This document shows positions 23,948-32,048 of a stretch of DNA of 44,195 nt, one piece after another. The translations under genes were made by a program, and so were the position numbers. Origin of the DNA: Gemmatimonadetes bacterium 13_1_20CM_4_69_16 (lineage in GTDB: Bacteria; Gemmatimonadota; Gemmatimonadetes; Gemmatimonadales; GWC2-71-9); the NCBI GenBank assembly GCA_001919865.1, contig MNIR01000059.1, positions 1 to 44,195 of the forward strand. Reading direction: 5' to 3'. Positions within the stretch are counted from its first letter, which is position 1. Every line of letters starts with the position of its first letter. Below the pieces are notes generated by a model, which did no database searches, was not told the origin of the DNA, and saw only the letters and a list, made by a program, of their open reading frames with translations.

Positions 23948-25347
23948 AGCAGGATTCCCGCCAGCGTCGCCGACAGGAAATTCGCCAGCGTACCCGCGAG
24001 CATAGCGCGGAAGCCGAGCCGGGCGAGGTCGTGTTTCCGGTCCGGAACGAGCGCGCCGATGCCCCCGATCTGAATCCCCACGGAGCTGATGTTGGCGAAG
24101 CCGCACAGCGCGAAGGTCGCGATCGTGAATGAGACCGGGTCGAGCGTCGCCTTCATGGGCCCGAGCTGGGCGTAGGCGATGAATTCGTTCAGCACCATCC
24201 GGGTGCCGAGCAACCCGCCGATCGTGCCGCTGTCGTGCCAGGGCACTCCCATCACCCAGGCGATGGGGCTGAAGACCCAACCGAGCACGGTCTGGATGTT
24301 CGCCGGGAACCACGCCACGTAGCCGTGCACCCAGCCGAACGCGCCGTTGGCGAGGGCGACGAGGGCGATGAAGGAGACCAGCATCGCGATCACGTTGAGC
24401 ATCAGATGCAGGCCGTCGGTGGTGCCCCGCGCGGCCGCGTCCACGACGTTCACGTCGGTGCGCGGGATGTCGACGCGCACGCCGCCCAGCGTCTGGGGCG
24501 TGTCCGTCTCGGGCTCGAGGATCTTGGCCATCATAATCGTCCCGGGGGCGGTCATGATCACCGCGGTGAGCAGGTGACGCGCCTCGATCCCGAACGCGAT
24601 GTAGGCCGCCATGATGGACCCCGAGACGTGGGCCATGCCTGCGGTCATCACGGTCATCAGCTCCGACCGGGTCATCCCGGGCAGGAACGGCCGGATCGTG
24701 AGCGGCGCCTCGGTCTGCCCCATGAAGATGGACGCCGCCACGTTCAAGCTCTCCGCCCCACTCGCCCCCATCACCTTGTTCATCACGATGGCGAACGCTT
24801 TGACGACGAGCTGCATGACCCCGAGGTAGTACAGAATGGCGAACAGTGCCGAAACGAAGATGATGGCGGGCAGCACCTGAAACGCGAAGATCACGCCCAG
24901 GCTCGAGTGCTGCTTGCCGATCTCGCCGAATACGAACTCGGATCCGACGTAGGAGAAGCTCAGGATCCGCGTGACCGTGGCGCCGAGCGCCCGGAACAGC
25001 GTCTGGCCGAGCGGGACGCGCAGCACGAAGATCGCGAAGGCGAGCTGCAGCCCGACCCCCCAGGCGACCACGCGCCAGCTGATGGCACCGCGGTTGCGCG
25101 AGAGCGCGATGCCGATCCCGAGGATGGCCACGATGCCGAGCAGCCCGGTGAGCCGCTGCCCGGGCGAGCGGGGGGCTGCTTCTCCCTGGGCAGCCTCCGC
25201 CGGCACCTGGGCCGGCGCCGCCGTGACGGCCGCGGCCGGCCGCACGGCTCCCTGCAGGCTGTTCCAGGCGAACCGCGGCAACGTGAATACGAGGAGGGCA
25301 CAGACGAAGCTGAGCGCGCAGGCGAGGACCGTGCGGCGCAGGGACAT
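23944..25347 (-). CDS. nupC: Concentrative nucleoside transporter (NupC/CNT family)
   Basis: A 467-residue CNT transporter that brings nucleosides in with Na+ or H+. An N-terminal membrane segment and a Pro/Ala-rich loop precede the core. Core motifs include VLPAIIFVSALFAILYYLGVMQ, NVAASIFMGQTEAPLTIRPFL (the family's GQTEAPL hairpin), GSIMAAYIAFGI, TAPGTIMMAKIL and TIATFALCGFANISSVGIQIGG. The N-terminal extension (about residues 1-80) is longer than in E. coli NupC and resembles the longer animal/Bacteroidota-type proteins. The ATG at 25347 shares one base with the TAA of the adenosine deaminase gene (TAATG). Its TGA overlaps the PNP start. Confidence 0.95.
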   Translation of the reverse strand: MSLRRTVLACALSFVCALLVFTLPRFAWNSLQGAVRPAAAVTAAPAQVPAEAAQGEAAPRSPGQRLTGLLGIVAILGIGIALSRNRGAISWRVVAWGVGLQLAFAIFVLRVPLGQTLFRALGATVTRILSFSYVGSEFVFGEIGKQHSSLGVIFAFQVLPAIIFVSALFAILYYLGVMQLVVKAFAIVMNKVMGASGAESLNVAASIFMGQTEAPLTIRPFLPGMTRSELMTVMTAGMAHVSGSIMAAYIAFGIEARHLLTAVIMTAPGTIMMAKILEPETDTPQTLGGVRVDIPRTDVNVVDAAARGTTDGLHLMLNVIAMLVSFIALVALANGAFGWVHGYVAWFPANIQTVLGWVFSPIAWVMGVPWHDSGTIGGLLGTRMVLNEFIAYAQLGPMKATLDPVSFTIATFALCGFANISSVGIQIGGIGALVPDRKHDLARLGFRAMLAGTLANFLSATLAGILL

Positions 25348-26594
25348 TAGAGAGCCTCCAGTTCGCTCTGAACCCGCGAGACCAACGCGACCTTCTCGTA
25401 CTCCGGCAGAAAGGCGCTCTGGCAGGCGTTGAGCGTCACGCGGGTGAGGTCCTGCCGGGACAGCCCGAGCGCGCTGTGGGCCAGGAAGTACTCGTCCGTG
25501 AGGGAGATCCCGTCCACCAGCCGCCCGTCGGTATTGAGTGTCACGACGACACCGCGCTCGAGATACCGCTTGAAGGGGTGCTCCGCGATCGCGGTCACGG
25601 TGTGGGTGTGGAGGTTGCTGCTGAGACACATCTCGAGCGGGATGGCGCGCTCGACCACGTAGTCGAGCAGCGCCGGATCCTCGCCCAGCCGCGTGCCATG
25701 ACCGATGCGCTGGGCGCCGCAGGCGTGCAGCGCCTCGTGTATTGAGGACGGCCCGTCCCCTTCCCCGGCGTGGCAGGTGCAGGCCATGCCGTGGCCAGCG
25801 GCGTACTCGAACGCAGCCCGATGCTCCCCCGCCGGATGCCCGCGCTCGGGGCCCGCGAGATCGAACGCCACGAGCCCTGAGCCGCGGTACGTCGCGGCGG
25901 CCCGCGCCAGCTCGAGCGACTCGGCGGGCGGCCGGGTGCGGATCCCGCACACGATCAGGCCGACCTTGGTCCCGGTTTCCCCCTCGGCCCGTCGGATCCC
26001 GGCGAGCGGCGCCTCGATCGCCTGCGTGAGCGTGAGCGCCGGCCGGTGCAACAGCGGCGAGTAGCGCACCTCCACGTACCGGACGCCGTCGGCCGCGGCG
26101 TCCACCACGAACTCGTACGCGATCCGCTCGAGCGCCGGCGCGGTCTGCATGACGGAGAGGGTGATCTCGTACTTGGTGAGATACTCCTCGAGGCTCTTGG
26201 CGTGCTTCACGTGCAGCGCCTGGGCGAGTCCGGCCGGCGTGTCCGCCGGCAGCCGCACCCCCTGCTCCCGCGCCAGCTCGAGCATCGTCTCGGGCCGGAG
26301 ACAGCCGTCCAGGTGCACGTGCAGCTCCGCCTTGGGCCAGCGCCGCAACAGCTCCTTGGACATCCGCGCGGCTCCGCCCCCTTTGCGCGCCGTCACCACC
26401 ACGCGGAGAATCGCGCCGCCTTCACCGATCACTTCGCCCGCATCCACCGGGCGCCCCACACCGTCGGTCGCGTACGCGGCGCCGCTCGCCAACAGGCCGG
26501 CCAGGTCGCGGTCGAGCGCCTCCACTGCGTCCCGCACGGTCGCTCCCCGGGCCACCGTTACGGGCTTTTCGTTCACGAAGACGCGCAGGCTCAT
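25347..26594 (-). CDS. add: Adenosine deaminase with an N-terminal ThiS/MoaD-like beta-grasp extension
   Basis: A 415-residue protein. Residues about 79-415 are an adenosine deaminase that makes inosine from adenosine: KAELHVHLDGCL (first zinc His pair), CHAGEGDG (catalytic His and Glu), RIGHGTRL, and LNTDGRLVDGISLTDEY where NTDDP or NTDNR is usual. Residues 1-77 are an extra domain, VFVNEKPVTVARGATVRDAVEAL ... GEGGAILRVVVTARKGGG, which reads like a ThiS/MoaD ubiquitin-like fold, including a Gly-rich end. An internal ATG at 26363 (Met78) would yield a plain deaminase, so two products are possible. ATG at 26594 overlaps the 5'-nucleotidase stop as ATGA. The next gene in the same direction is nupC. 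Confidence 0.9.
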   Translation of the reverse strand: MSLRVFVNEKPVTVARGATVRDAVEALDRDLAGLLASGAAYATDGVGRPVDAGEVIGEGGAILRVVVTARKGGGAARMSKELLRRWPKAELHVHLDGCLRPETMLELAREQGVRLPADTPAGLAQALHVKHAKSLEEYLTKYEITLSVMQTAPALERIAYEFVVDAAADGVRYVEVRYSPLLHRPALTLTQAIEAPLAGIRRAEGETGTKVGLIVCGIRTRPPAESLELARAAATYRGSGLVAFDLAGPERGHPAGEHRAAFEYAAGHGMACTCHAGEGDGPSSIHEALHACGAQRIGHGTRLGEDPALLDYVVERAIPLEMCLSSNLHTHTVTAIAEHPFKRYLERGVVVTLNTDGRLVDGISLTDEYFLAHSALGLSRQDLTRVTLNACQSAFLPEYEKVALVSRVQSELEAL

Positions 26595-28168
26595 CGGGCC
26601 CGGTGGATGCGCTCGTCGGCCGGCGGCTCGACCGGCGACCGCAGTTCTGAGAGATACCGGATCAGCGCGTCCAGGTCGACCAGCCCCGCGTCGTCGGCGG
26701 GGAGGCCGCGCAACATCGTGAACCCGCTCCCACCGGCGGCGAGGAAATCACTCACGGCAACCGTGTACGTCCGCCCGTCGTCCACCCCGCGCCCGTCGGC
26801 GAGCGTGAGCTTGGTGACCCGCTGACCGGCGCGCTTGCCCGGATCATACCAGACTTCCAGCCCGGAGACGTGCGCATCGGCCCGGTCGCCCGCGACGACG
26901 TGCTCCAGCGCTTCCTTCAGCACTTTCCCCGTGGCGAGCAGCCGCACGAGCCGGTTCTGGAACGGCTGCACCTCGTACAGATCGCCATAGGTCACGGCGC
27001 CGGCGGCCAGATCGGCCCGGATGCCGCCGTTGTTCACGATCGCGACGTCCGCCTGCGCGACGTTGCGCTGCGCGTCGGCGATCAGGCGGCCGAGGCCGTA
27101 CTCCTGGCCGGTGCGGCGCAGCTCCACCTTGACGCGTGCCACCGGACGGCTCCGGACGGTCTCGATGGCTCGTTGGTAGACGCGTAGCGTGTCGCCGAGC
27201 GCGGCATCGGGACGGACCTGATCGGTATAGGGCGTCTCGATGCGGGCGCGGACCTGGCGTTTCGTTCCCCGCAGCCGCACGAAGTCCACGACCGCGATCC
27301 CGGCGCCGCTCGAGCGCGCCTGGACGATCGGGATCCCGTTCACCACGGTGTTCACGAGCGAGTGCGTGTGCCCGCTCACGATCAAGTCCACCGACGCCGA
27401 GTCGAGGCCGCGCGCGATGTCCAGGATGTCGCCGTGACACGCCGGGGCCGGAACCGGGTCCGTCGCGGGCGGGCCGTCGCAGAACGCTCCTTCATGCGCC
27501 ACCACGATCACGAAGTCGGCCGCGGCCCGCGCCTGTGGCAGCACGCGCCGCACCGCCGCCGCCCCGTCGCCGAACGCGAGCCCCTGCACGTTGCGCGGTG
27601 TCGTGTTCGTCGGCGTCGCTTTGAGCGCGAGCCCGATCACCGCGATCTTCAGGCCGCCGCGCGAGATCAGCGTCCACGGCTCCGCCCAGCCGGGCCGCGC
27701 CGTTCCGGTCGTGTCGCTGATATTGGCGGCGAGGAAGCGGTACCTCGCCCCCGCCATCCGCGCGCGCAACGTGTCCACCGACCAGTCGAACTCGTGGTTT
27801 CCGATCGCCGCGGCGTCGATGCCGAACGCGTTCATGGCCGTGATCGCCGGCAGCCCGAAGCCGAAGTTCGAGAGCAGGGTCCCCTGCATCTCGTCGCCGG
27901 CGTCGAGGCGGATCGTGGTGCAGCCGCACGCCCGCGCCAACGAGTCGAGCCACGGTTTGAGCGCCGCGGCGCCGCCCACGGCCCTCCCGTGAGACCAAGG
28001 CCACGAGCGCGCCTCGAGCGCGCCGTGGAAGTCGTTGAGCGCCAGCACCCGGAGCACCGTGCTGTCCTGTCGGCTGACGAAGTGCGCGGTATCGGGAGCG
28101 GGGGACGGGAGGGGGGCTCGAGAAACGGAGGTCTGCGCCGCGACGAGCAGCGCCCAGAGCACGTGCAT
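26591..28168 (-). CDS. 5'-nucleotidase / 2',3'-cyclic phosphodiesterase (UshA-like), exported
   Basis: A 525-residue periplasmic enzyme. After a short signal peptide comes the metallophosphatase domain: VLALNDFHGAL, LDAGDEMQGTLLS, AIGNHEFDW, VAHEGAFCDG, SGHTHSLVN. The C-terminal 5'-nucleotidase domain follows: ADVAIVNNGGIRADLAAG, GDLYEVQPFQNRLV, and SDFLAAGGSGFTML with the substrate-stacking loop. It would release nucleosides and phosphate from extracellular nucleotides, feeding NupC, adenosine deaminase and PNP encoded downstream in the same operon. ATG at 28168 heads the operon, 53 bases from the divergent MBL-fold gene. Confidence 0.93.
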   Translation of the reverse strand: MHVLWALLVAAQTSVSRAPLPSPAPDTAHFVSRQDSTVLRVLALNDFHGALEARSWPWSHGRAVGGAAALKPWLDSLARACGCTTIRLDAGDEMQGTLLSNFGFGLPAITAMNAFGIDAAAIGNHEFDWSVDTLRARMAGARYRFLAANISDTTGTARPGWAEPWTLISRGGLKIAVIGLALKATPTNTTPRNVQGLAFGDGAAAVRRVLPQARAAADFVIVVAHEGAFCDGPPATDPVPAPACHGDILDIARGLDSASVDLIVSGHTHSLVNTVVNGIPIVQARSSGAGIAVVDFVRLRGTKRQVRARIETPYTDQVRPDAALGDTLRVYQRAIETVRSRPVARVKVELRRTGQEYGLGRLIADAQRNVAQADVAIVNNGGIRADLAAGAVTYGDLYEVQPFQNRLVRLLATGKVLKEALEHVVAGDRADAHVSGLEVWYDPGKRAGQRVTKLTLADGRGVDDGRTYTVAVSDFLAAGGSGFTMLRGLPADDAGLVDLDALIRYLSELRSPVEPPADERIHRAR

Positions 28169-28221
28169 AGTGCGCTGTAAATTGCGGAGGCAACACCGAA
28201 TACGCTACCTTCCGCCACGCG

Positions 28222-29112
28222 ATGCTCGCCGTCCTGTTGTGCGCCGCGCGTCTGCTGCTGCCGCCCGACTCGACCGTCCTGCTCATCCGGGTGCTGGACG
28301 TCAGCGACGCGCGGATCGGCGGTGACGCCATCCTCATCACGGACTCGAGTGCCGGCGGCGCGCGCCACGTGTTGATCGACGCGGGCGAGCACGGGCCGAG
28401 GATCGCGGCGTGGCTCGAGCAGTTGCACGTGGACACGCTGGCGGCCGTAATTCTGTCGCACGCACACGTGGATCATTATGGGGGCCTCGGCACGGTGTTC
28501 AGCCGAGTTCCCGTGCGCGCGTTCGTGTACGGCGGGACCCCGCGGACGGCGGTGAGCTACCGCGCGCTGCTGAGCCAAATCGGCCGCCGCCACATCCCCG
28601 TCGTCACCGCGGACACGGGCGTGCGGCTGCTGACGCTGGTCACGGGCGCCGACTCGGTCGAGCTGCGCATCCTGGCGCCACCCCGCGGCTGCGGCACGCT
28701 CCCCGGCGCCGCGGGCGGCGACGCCGTCAACAACTGCTCCGTCGGGGTGCGGCTCGCCCGCGGGACATTCGCGATGCTCTTCCCTGGCGACGCCGAGCAG
28801 TCGGAACTTGGCTGGTGGATGATGACGACGCCGGCGCTGCTCCGGGCCGACGTCCTCAAGGCCGGCCACCACGGCTCGAGCAACGCCACGAGCGCCGAGC
28901 TGCTCGACGTCGTGCGGCCCCGCGCCGTGATCATCAGCGCCAACGGCCGCCAGCACCCGTTCGCGTCGGTGCTGGGGCTGTTGGCGGCGCGCGGCATCCC
29001 GACGTTTTGTACCGCGGACCACGGCACCGTGACCGTGCGCGTGCCGCGCGGCGGCGAGTGGAGCATCACCACCGAACGAGCCGGCCGGTGCCACGCACGA
29101 ACGGCGAGGTGA
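28222..29112 (+). CDS. ComEC/Rec2-like metallo-beta-lactamase-fold hydrolase, probably exported
   Basis: A 296-residue protein. A hydrophobic N-terminus (LAVLLCAARLLLPP) suggests export. The MBL fold motifs are complete: ILSHAHVDHYGG (HxHxDH), NCSVGVRLARGTFAMLFPGDAEQSE (Asp), KAGHHGSSNATS (His) and PRAVIISANGRQHPF. These match the soluble C-terminal domain of ComEC, thought to degrade DNA strands, here without the membrane channel. Stand-alone versions are often followed by a DUF3006 gene, as here (five-base gap). A secreted DNase that frees phosphate would fit the downstream phoBR genes (inference). Confidence 0.85.
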   Translation: MLAVLLCAARLLLPPDSTVLLIRVLDVSDARIGGDAILITDSSAGGARHVLIDAGEHGPRIAAWLEQLHVDTLAAVILSHAHVDHYGGLGTVFSRVPVRAFVYGGTPRTAVSYRALLSQIGRRHIPVVTADTGVRLLTLVTGADSVELRILAPPRGCGTLPGAAGGDAVNNCSVGVRLARGTFAMLFPGDAEQSELGWWMMTTPALLRADVLKAGHHGSSNATSAELLDVVRPRAVIISANGRQHPFASVLGLLAARGIPTFCTADHGTVTVRVPRGGEWSITTERAGRCHARTAR

Positions 29113-29117
29113 CAGAC

Positions 29118-29393
29118 ATGCCCGAATCGCATCGCTTCATCATAGATCGCCACGAGGGCGACCTCGCCGTCGTGGAAGTGGACGGCGGGCCCGTGCTCGA
29201 TCTCCCCCGCTGGCTGCTACCGCACGCGGCGCGGCCGGACGACGTGCTCGCGGTCAGCGTCGAGCTGGGGACGGATCGGGCGGTGGTGACCATCGTGCGC
29301 GACGTCGTCGCGACGGAGCGCGCCCGAGCCGAGGCTCGCCGGGCAGTGGACCGCCTCCGGCGGCGCGATCCCGGCGGAGACGTCGTCCTGTGA
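29118..29393 (+). CDS. DUF3006 family small protein
   Basis: A 91-residue protein. RFIIDRHEGDLAVVEVDGGPVLDLPRWLLP followed by DDVLAVSVE matches the DUF3006 pattern of a short beta domain, and a basic, helical C-terminus follows (ERARAEARRAVDRLRRR). Function is unknown. DUF3006 genes commonly sit next to ComEC-like MBL-fold genes, so it may be a partner. ATG at 29118; its TGA overlaps the phoB start as GTGA, linking the MBL pair with the two-component genes. Confidence 0.8.
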   Translation: MPESHRFIIDRHEGDLAVVEVDGGPVLDLPRWLLPHAARPDDVLAVSVELGTDRAVVTIVRDVVATERARAEARRAVDRLRRRDPGGDVVL

Positions 29394-30142
29394 CGCCCGA
29401 GGCGGCCCACCGCATCCTGGTGGTGGACGACGAGCCGGACATCACGGCGCTGGTCGCGTATCACCTCGCCAAGGCCGGCTACCGGGTGACGACGGCGGCG
29501 AATGGCCGCGACGCGCTCGCGGCGGCGCGGGAGGAGCGCCCCGACCTCGTGGTGCTCGACCTCATGCTGCCGGGAGTGTCCGGATACGACGTCCTCGCCG
29601 ACTTGCGCCGCCGGGACGAGACCAAGGAGATCGGTGTGATCCTCCTGACCGCACGAAAGGAGGAGCCGGACCGGATCAAGGGCCTGTCGCTCGGTGCCGA
29701 CGACTACCTCCCCAAGCCGTTCTCGCCGCAGGAGCTGGTGCTCCGCGTCGGCGCGGTGCTGCGCCGGCTCGCGGCGCCCGCGGTCGCGGCCGGCGGAGTC
29801 GTCACCGCGGGTCCGCTCGTGCTCGACAAGACTGCGCACCGAGTGACGGTGGGCGGCGTCGAAATCGAGCTCACCGCGACCGAGTTCAAGCTGCTGCACA
29901 CACTGCTCGAACGGGAAGGACGGGTCCAGAGCCGTGCGCAGCTGCTCGAGACGGTGTGGCGCGCTCAGCCCGACATTCAGACGCGCACCGTCGACATGCA
30001 CGTCCAGCGGCTGCGGCACAAGCTGGGCAAGACGGGCGCGTGGATCGAGACCGTCCGTGGCGCGGGCTATCGGTTCCGCCGCCCCGAGTCTCGCGGAGGA
30101 GGGATGGGAGGGGGGGGAGGAGGGGCCCGCCGGCGCGCGTGA
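29390..30142 (+). CDS. phoB: Phosphate-regulon-type response regulator (PhoB-like, OmpR family)
   Basis: A 250-residue response regulator. The receiver domain has the acidic pair Asp13-Asp14 (VVDDEP), phosphoacceptor Asp57 (VVLDLMLPG), Thr87 (LLTAR) and Lys109 (KPF). The winged-helix DNA-binding domain runs from about 140 to 232 (TATEFKLLHTLLEREGRVQSR, RTVDMHVQRLRHKLG, VRGAGYRF). An unusual Gly-rich tail (GGGMGGGGGGARRRA) follows. PhoB identity rests on the receiver type and the adjacent PhoR-like kinase and phosphate genes. Likely targets are the four repeat sites described below. GTG at 29390 overlaps the DUF3006 stop; its TGA overlaps phoR. A close paralogue survives only as a fragment at 32042-32569. 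Confidence 0.9.
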   Translation: MTPEAAHRILVVDDEPDITALVAYHLAKAGYRVTTAANGRDALAAAREERPDLVVLDLMLPGVSGYDVLADLRRRDETKEIGVILLTARKEEPDRIKGLSLGADDYLPKPFSPQELVLRVGAVLRRLAAPAVAAGGVVTAGPLVLDKTAHRVTVGGVEIELTATEFKLLHTLLEREGRVQSRAQLLETVWRAQPDIQTRTVDMHVQRLRHKLGKTGAWIETVRGAGYRFRRPESRGGGMGGGGGGARRRA

Positions 30143-31866
30143 AGCTCGCCACCCGGCTGTTCGTCACGATGGGCCTGCTCATCGCGGTCGCGGTCGGAGG
30201 GCTGATCGTCGCCGCCGATCGGCTGCTGCGCCGCGATCTCGAGGACGAGGTCGCCCACGGGTTGGAACGGGAAGCGCAGCTCGTCGCCATGCTGCTGCCG
30301 GCCGACTCGCTGCGCTGGCCCGACGCCGCCCGCGCCCTGGGCGAGCGGCTCGGTCACCGCGTGACCCTGATCGATCCCACGGGGAAGGTCCGCGGCGACA
30401 CGGAGTTCGAGCGCGCCGCTCTGGGGCAATTGGAGAACCACCTCGAGCGCCCTGAGGTCCAGCAGGCGATCAGCGGGGGCGTCGGACGCGGCGAGCGGCT
30501 GAGCGCCTCGACCAACGAGCGGCGGTTGTACGTCGCCGTACGCGGCGGTCCTCCCGGGCTCGCCGTCGTCCGCGTGTCTACGACGCTCGCGTCCGTGGGT
30601 GCGCAAGTGGGCCACGTGCAGCAGGCGGTAGCGACGGGGGGGCTGGCCGCGCTCCTCGCAGCCGCCGCCCTCGTCTGGCTCTTGTCCCGCGAGGTTGCAA
30701 GGCCGCTGTTCGAGCTGGCGCAGGCCGCGCGGGCCATCGCCGCAGGACAGGCGCCGGCGTTCCCGCAATCGCGCCTCCGGGAGGTGGCCGAGCATATCCT
30801 CGCACTGCACGCGATGCGTCACGAGCTCGACCAGCGGTTCGCCGAGCTGCGGCGCGAGCGCGAGGAGACCGTGACGCTGATCGAGACGATGGCGGACGGC
30901 GTCCTCGCCACGGACGCGCGCGGAGAGATCGTCACGCTCAACACGGCGGCCCGCCGGCTGCTGGGCTACGGCTCGTCCGACGTGTTGCCCCCCCTCACCG
31001 AGCTGTTCTACGATAAGCCCGCGCGCGACCTGGTCGACGCGATTCTCGCGGGGCGCGAGGCGGAGCCGGTGGAGCTTGTGCCGGGGCAGCGCGCCCTCCT
31101 CGCGGCCGGTCGGGCTCTCCCCAACGGCGGCGCCTTGCTGGTCATCCGGGACGTCACCGAGCTGCGGCGGCTTGAGACAGTGCGGCGCGATTTCGTGGCG
31201 AACGTGTCACACGAGCTGAAAACGCCGCTCACCTCGATCGTCGGCTACGCCGAGACGCTGGCGGCAGAGGCGGCGCCCGGCACACAAACCGAGCAGTTCT
31301 CACGGACCATTCTCAACAACGCGCGCCGCATGCAGCAGCTCGTGGACGGGCTGCTCGATCTGTCCCGCATCGAATCGGGGGGCTGGCGCCCCGCCCCCGG
31401 ACTCGTGGACCTCGCCGCCGTAGCCCGGGAAGCGTGGGCGCCGCTCGCCGAGCGCGCGCAGGCGCAGGGCGTCGCCTTCGCGCTCGACGTGGCTCGGCGA
31501 GCGGAGACGATGCGGGCCGACCCGGACGCCGTCCGTCAGATCCTCACGAACCTGTTCGAAAACGCCTTGCGCCACACGCCCCCCGGCGGGGGCATCGCCG
31601 TCACGGCCACGCCGGCCACGGGCGGCGGTGTCGCGCTCGCGGTCGCGGATACCGGCTCCGGGATCGCGCCTGAGCATTTGCCCCGCATCTTCGAGCGATT
31701 CTACCGCGCGGACCCGGGCCGCGCGCGCGACCACGGCGGTACGGGCCTGGGACTCGCGATCGTGAAGCACCTGGTCGAGGCTCACGGGGGACGCGTGGAG
31801 GCCCGGAGCAAACCCGGCAAGGGCACCACCATCGTCACGTTTTTTCCGGCGGCGGGGGGGGCGTGA
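30139..31866 (+). CDS. phoR: Phosphate-regulon-type sensor histidine kinase (PhoR-like)
   Basis: A 575-residue membrane kinase. TM1 is at about 8-28, a periplasmic region at about 29-165, TM2 at about 166-183, HAMP at about 184-235, and PAS at about 245-345 (MADGVLATDARGEIVTLN). HisKA follows with the phospho-accepting His358 in NVSHELKTPLTSI, then HATPase_c with NLFENALRHTPPGGG (N box), VADTGSGIAPEHLPRIFERF and HGGTGLGLAIVKHLVEAHGG. The real periplasmic loop is larger than in E. coli PhoR. GTG at 30139 overlaps the phoB stop as GTGA. The frame extends upstream as a shadow of phoB. Sensing probably runs through the Pst complex encoded at the window end. Confidence 0.92.
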   Translation: MKLATRLFVTMGLLIAVAVGGLIVAADRLLRRDLEDEVAHGLEREAQLVAMLLPADSLRWPDAARALGERLGHRVTLIDPTGKVRGDTEFERAALGQLENHLERPEVQQAISGGVGRGERLSASTNERRLYVAVRGGPPGLAVVRVSTTLASVGAQVGHVQQAVATGGLAALLAAAALVWLLSREVARPLFELAQAARAIAAGQAPAFPQSRLREVAEHILALHAMRHELDQRFAELRREREETVTLIETMADGVLATDARGEIVTLNTAARRLLGYGSSDVLPPLTELFYDKPARDLVDAILAGREAEPVELVPGQRALLAAGRALPNGGALLVIRDVTELRRLETVRRDFVANVSHELKTPLTSIVGYAETLAAEAAPGTQTEQFSRTILNNARRMQQLVDGLLDLSRIESGGWRPAPGLVDLAAVAREAWAPLAERAQAQGVAFALDVARRAETMRADPDAVRQILTNLFENALRHTPPGGGIAVTATPATGGGVALAVADTGSGIAPEHLPRIFERFYRADPGRARDHGGTGLGLAIVKHLVEAHGGRVEARSKPGKGTTIVTFFPAAGGA

Positions 31867-31878
31867 CGTCCTGACCTG

Positions 31879-31900
31879 CCGTTACCAATCCGTCACACCG
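31879..31900 (+). promoter_or_regulatory. Candidate PHO box A (upstream of the GT4 fragment)
   Basis: Two adjacent 11-base units, CCGTTACCAAT (31879-31889) and CCGTCACACCG (31890-31900), share YCGTYAC. They match the direct-repeat layout of PhoB sites (CTGTCAT-type units every 11 bases). The site lies 40 bases before the GTG of the truncated GT4 gene. Confidence 0.6.
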
Positions 31901-31940
31901 TCGTAGCCGCCGTTTGACGTCGCCCCCACATCGTCTGCCC

Positions 31941-32048
31941 GTGCGCATCGGCCTCGTTTCCGACACGTACGCTCCCCAGGTGAACGGGGTGACCACGGTG
32001 GTCCGCCGCATCGTTGCGCTGCTCTCGGCGCAAGGCCATCGCAGCTGA
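31941..32048 (+). pseudogene. N-terminal fragment of a GT4-family glycosyltransferase
   Basis: GTG at 31941 opens a 35-residue frame ending at TGA 32046-32048. It contains RIGLVSDTYAPQVNGVTT and VVRRIVALLSAQGHR, the exact N-terminal signature of GT4 glycosyltransferases of the MgtA/SqdX/Agt type. Right after GHR, where the family continues with a beta strand, homology stops and response-regulator sequence begins in another frame. The gene is therefore cut off after about 34 residues. Enzymes of this type often make glycolipids under phosphate starvation, which fits PHO box A just upstream. Confidence 0.8.

Noticed and set aside
26361-26594. The adenosine deaminase N-terminal region as a separate small gene
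   Set aside because: There is no stop before the deaminase, so it is one continuous frame; treated as a fusion with a possible internal start.
30095-30135. Gly-rich PhoB tail as a frameshift artefact
   Set aside because: The G runs are suspicious, but the frame ends in a GTGA overlap with phoR that matches the style of the other junctions.
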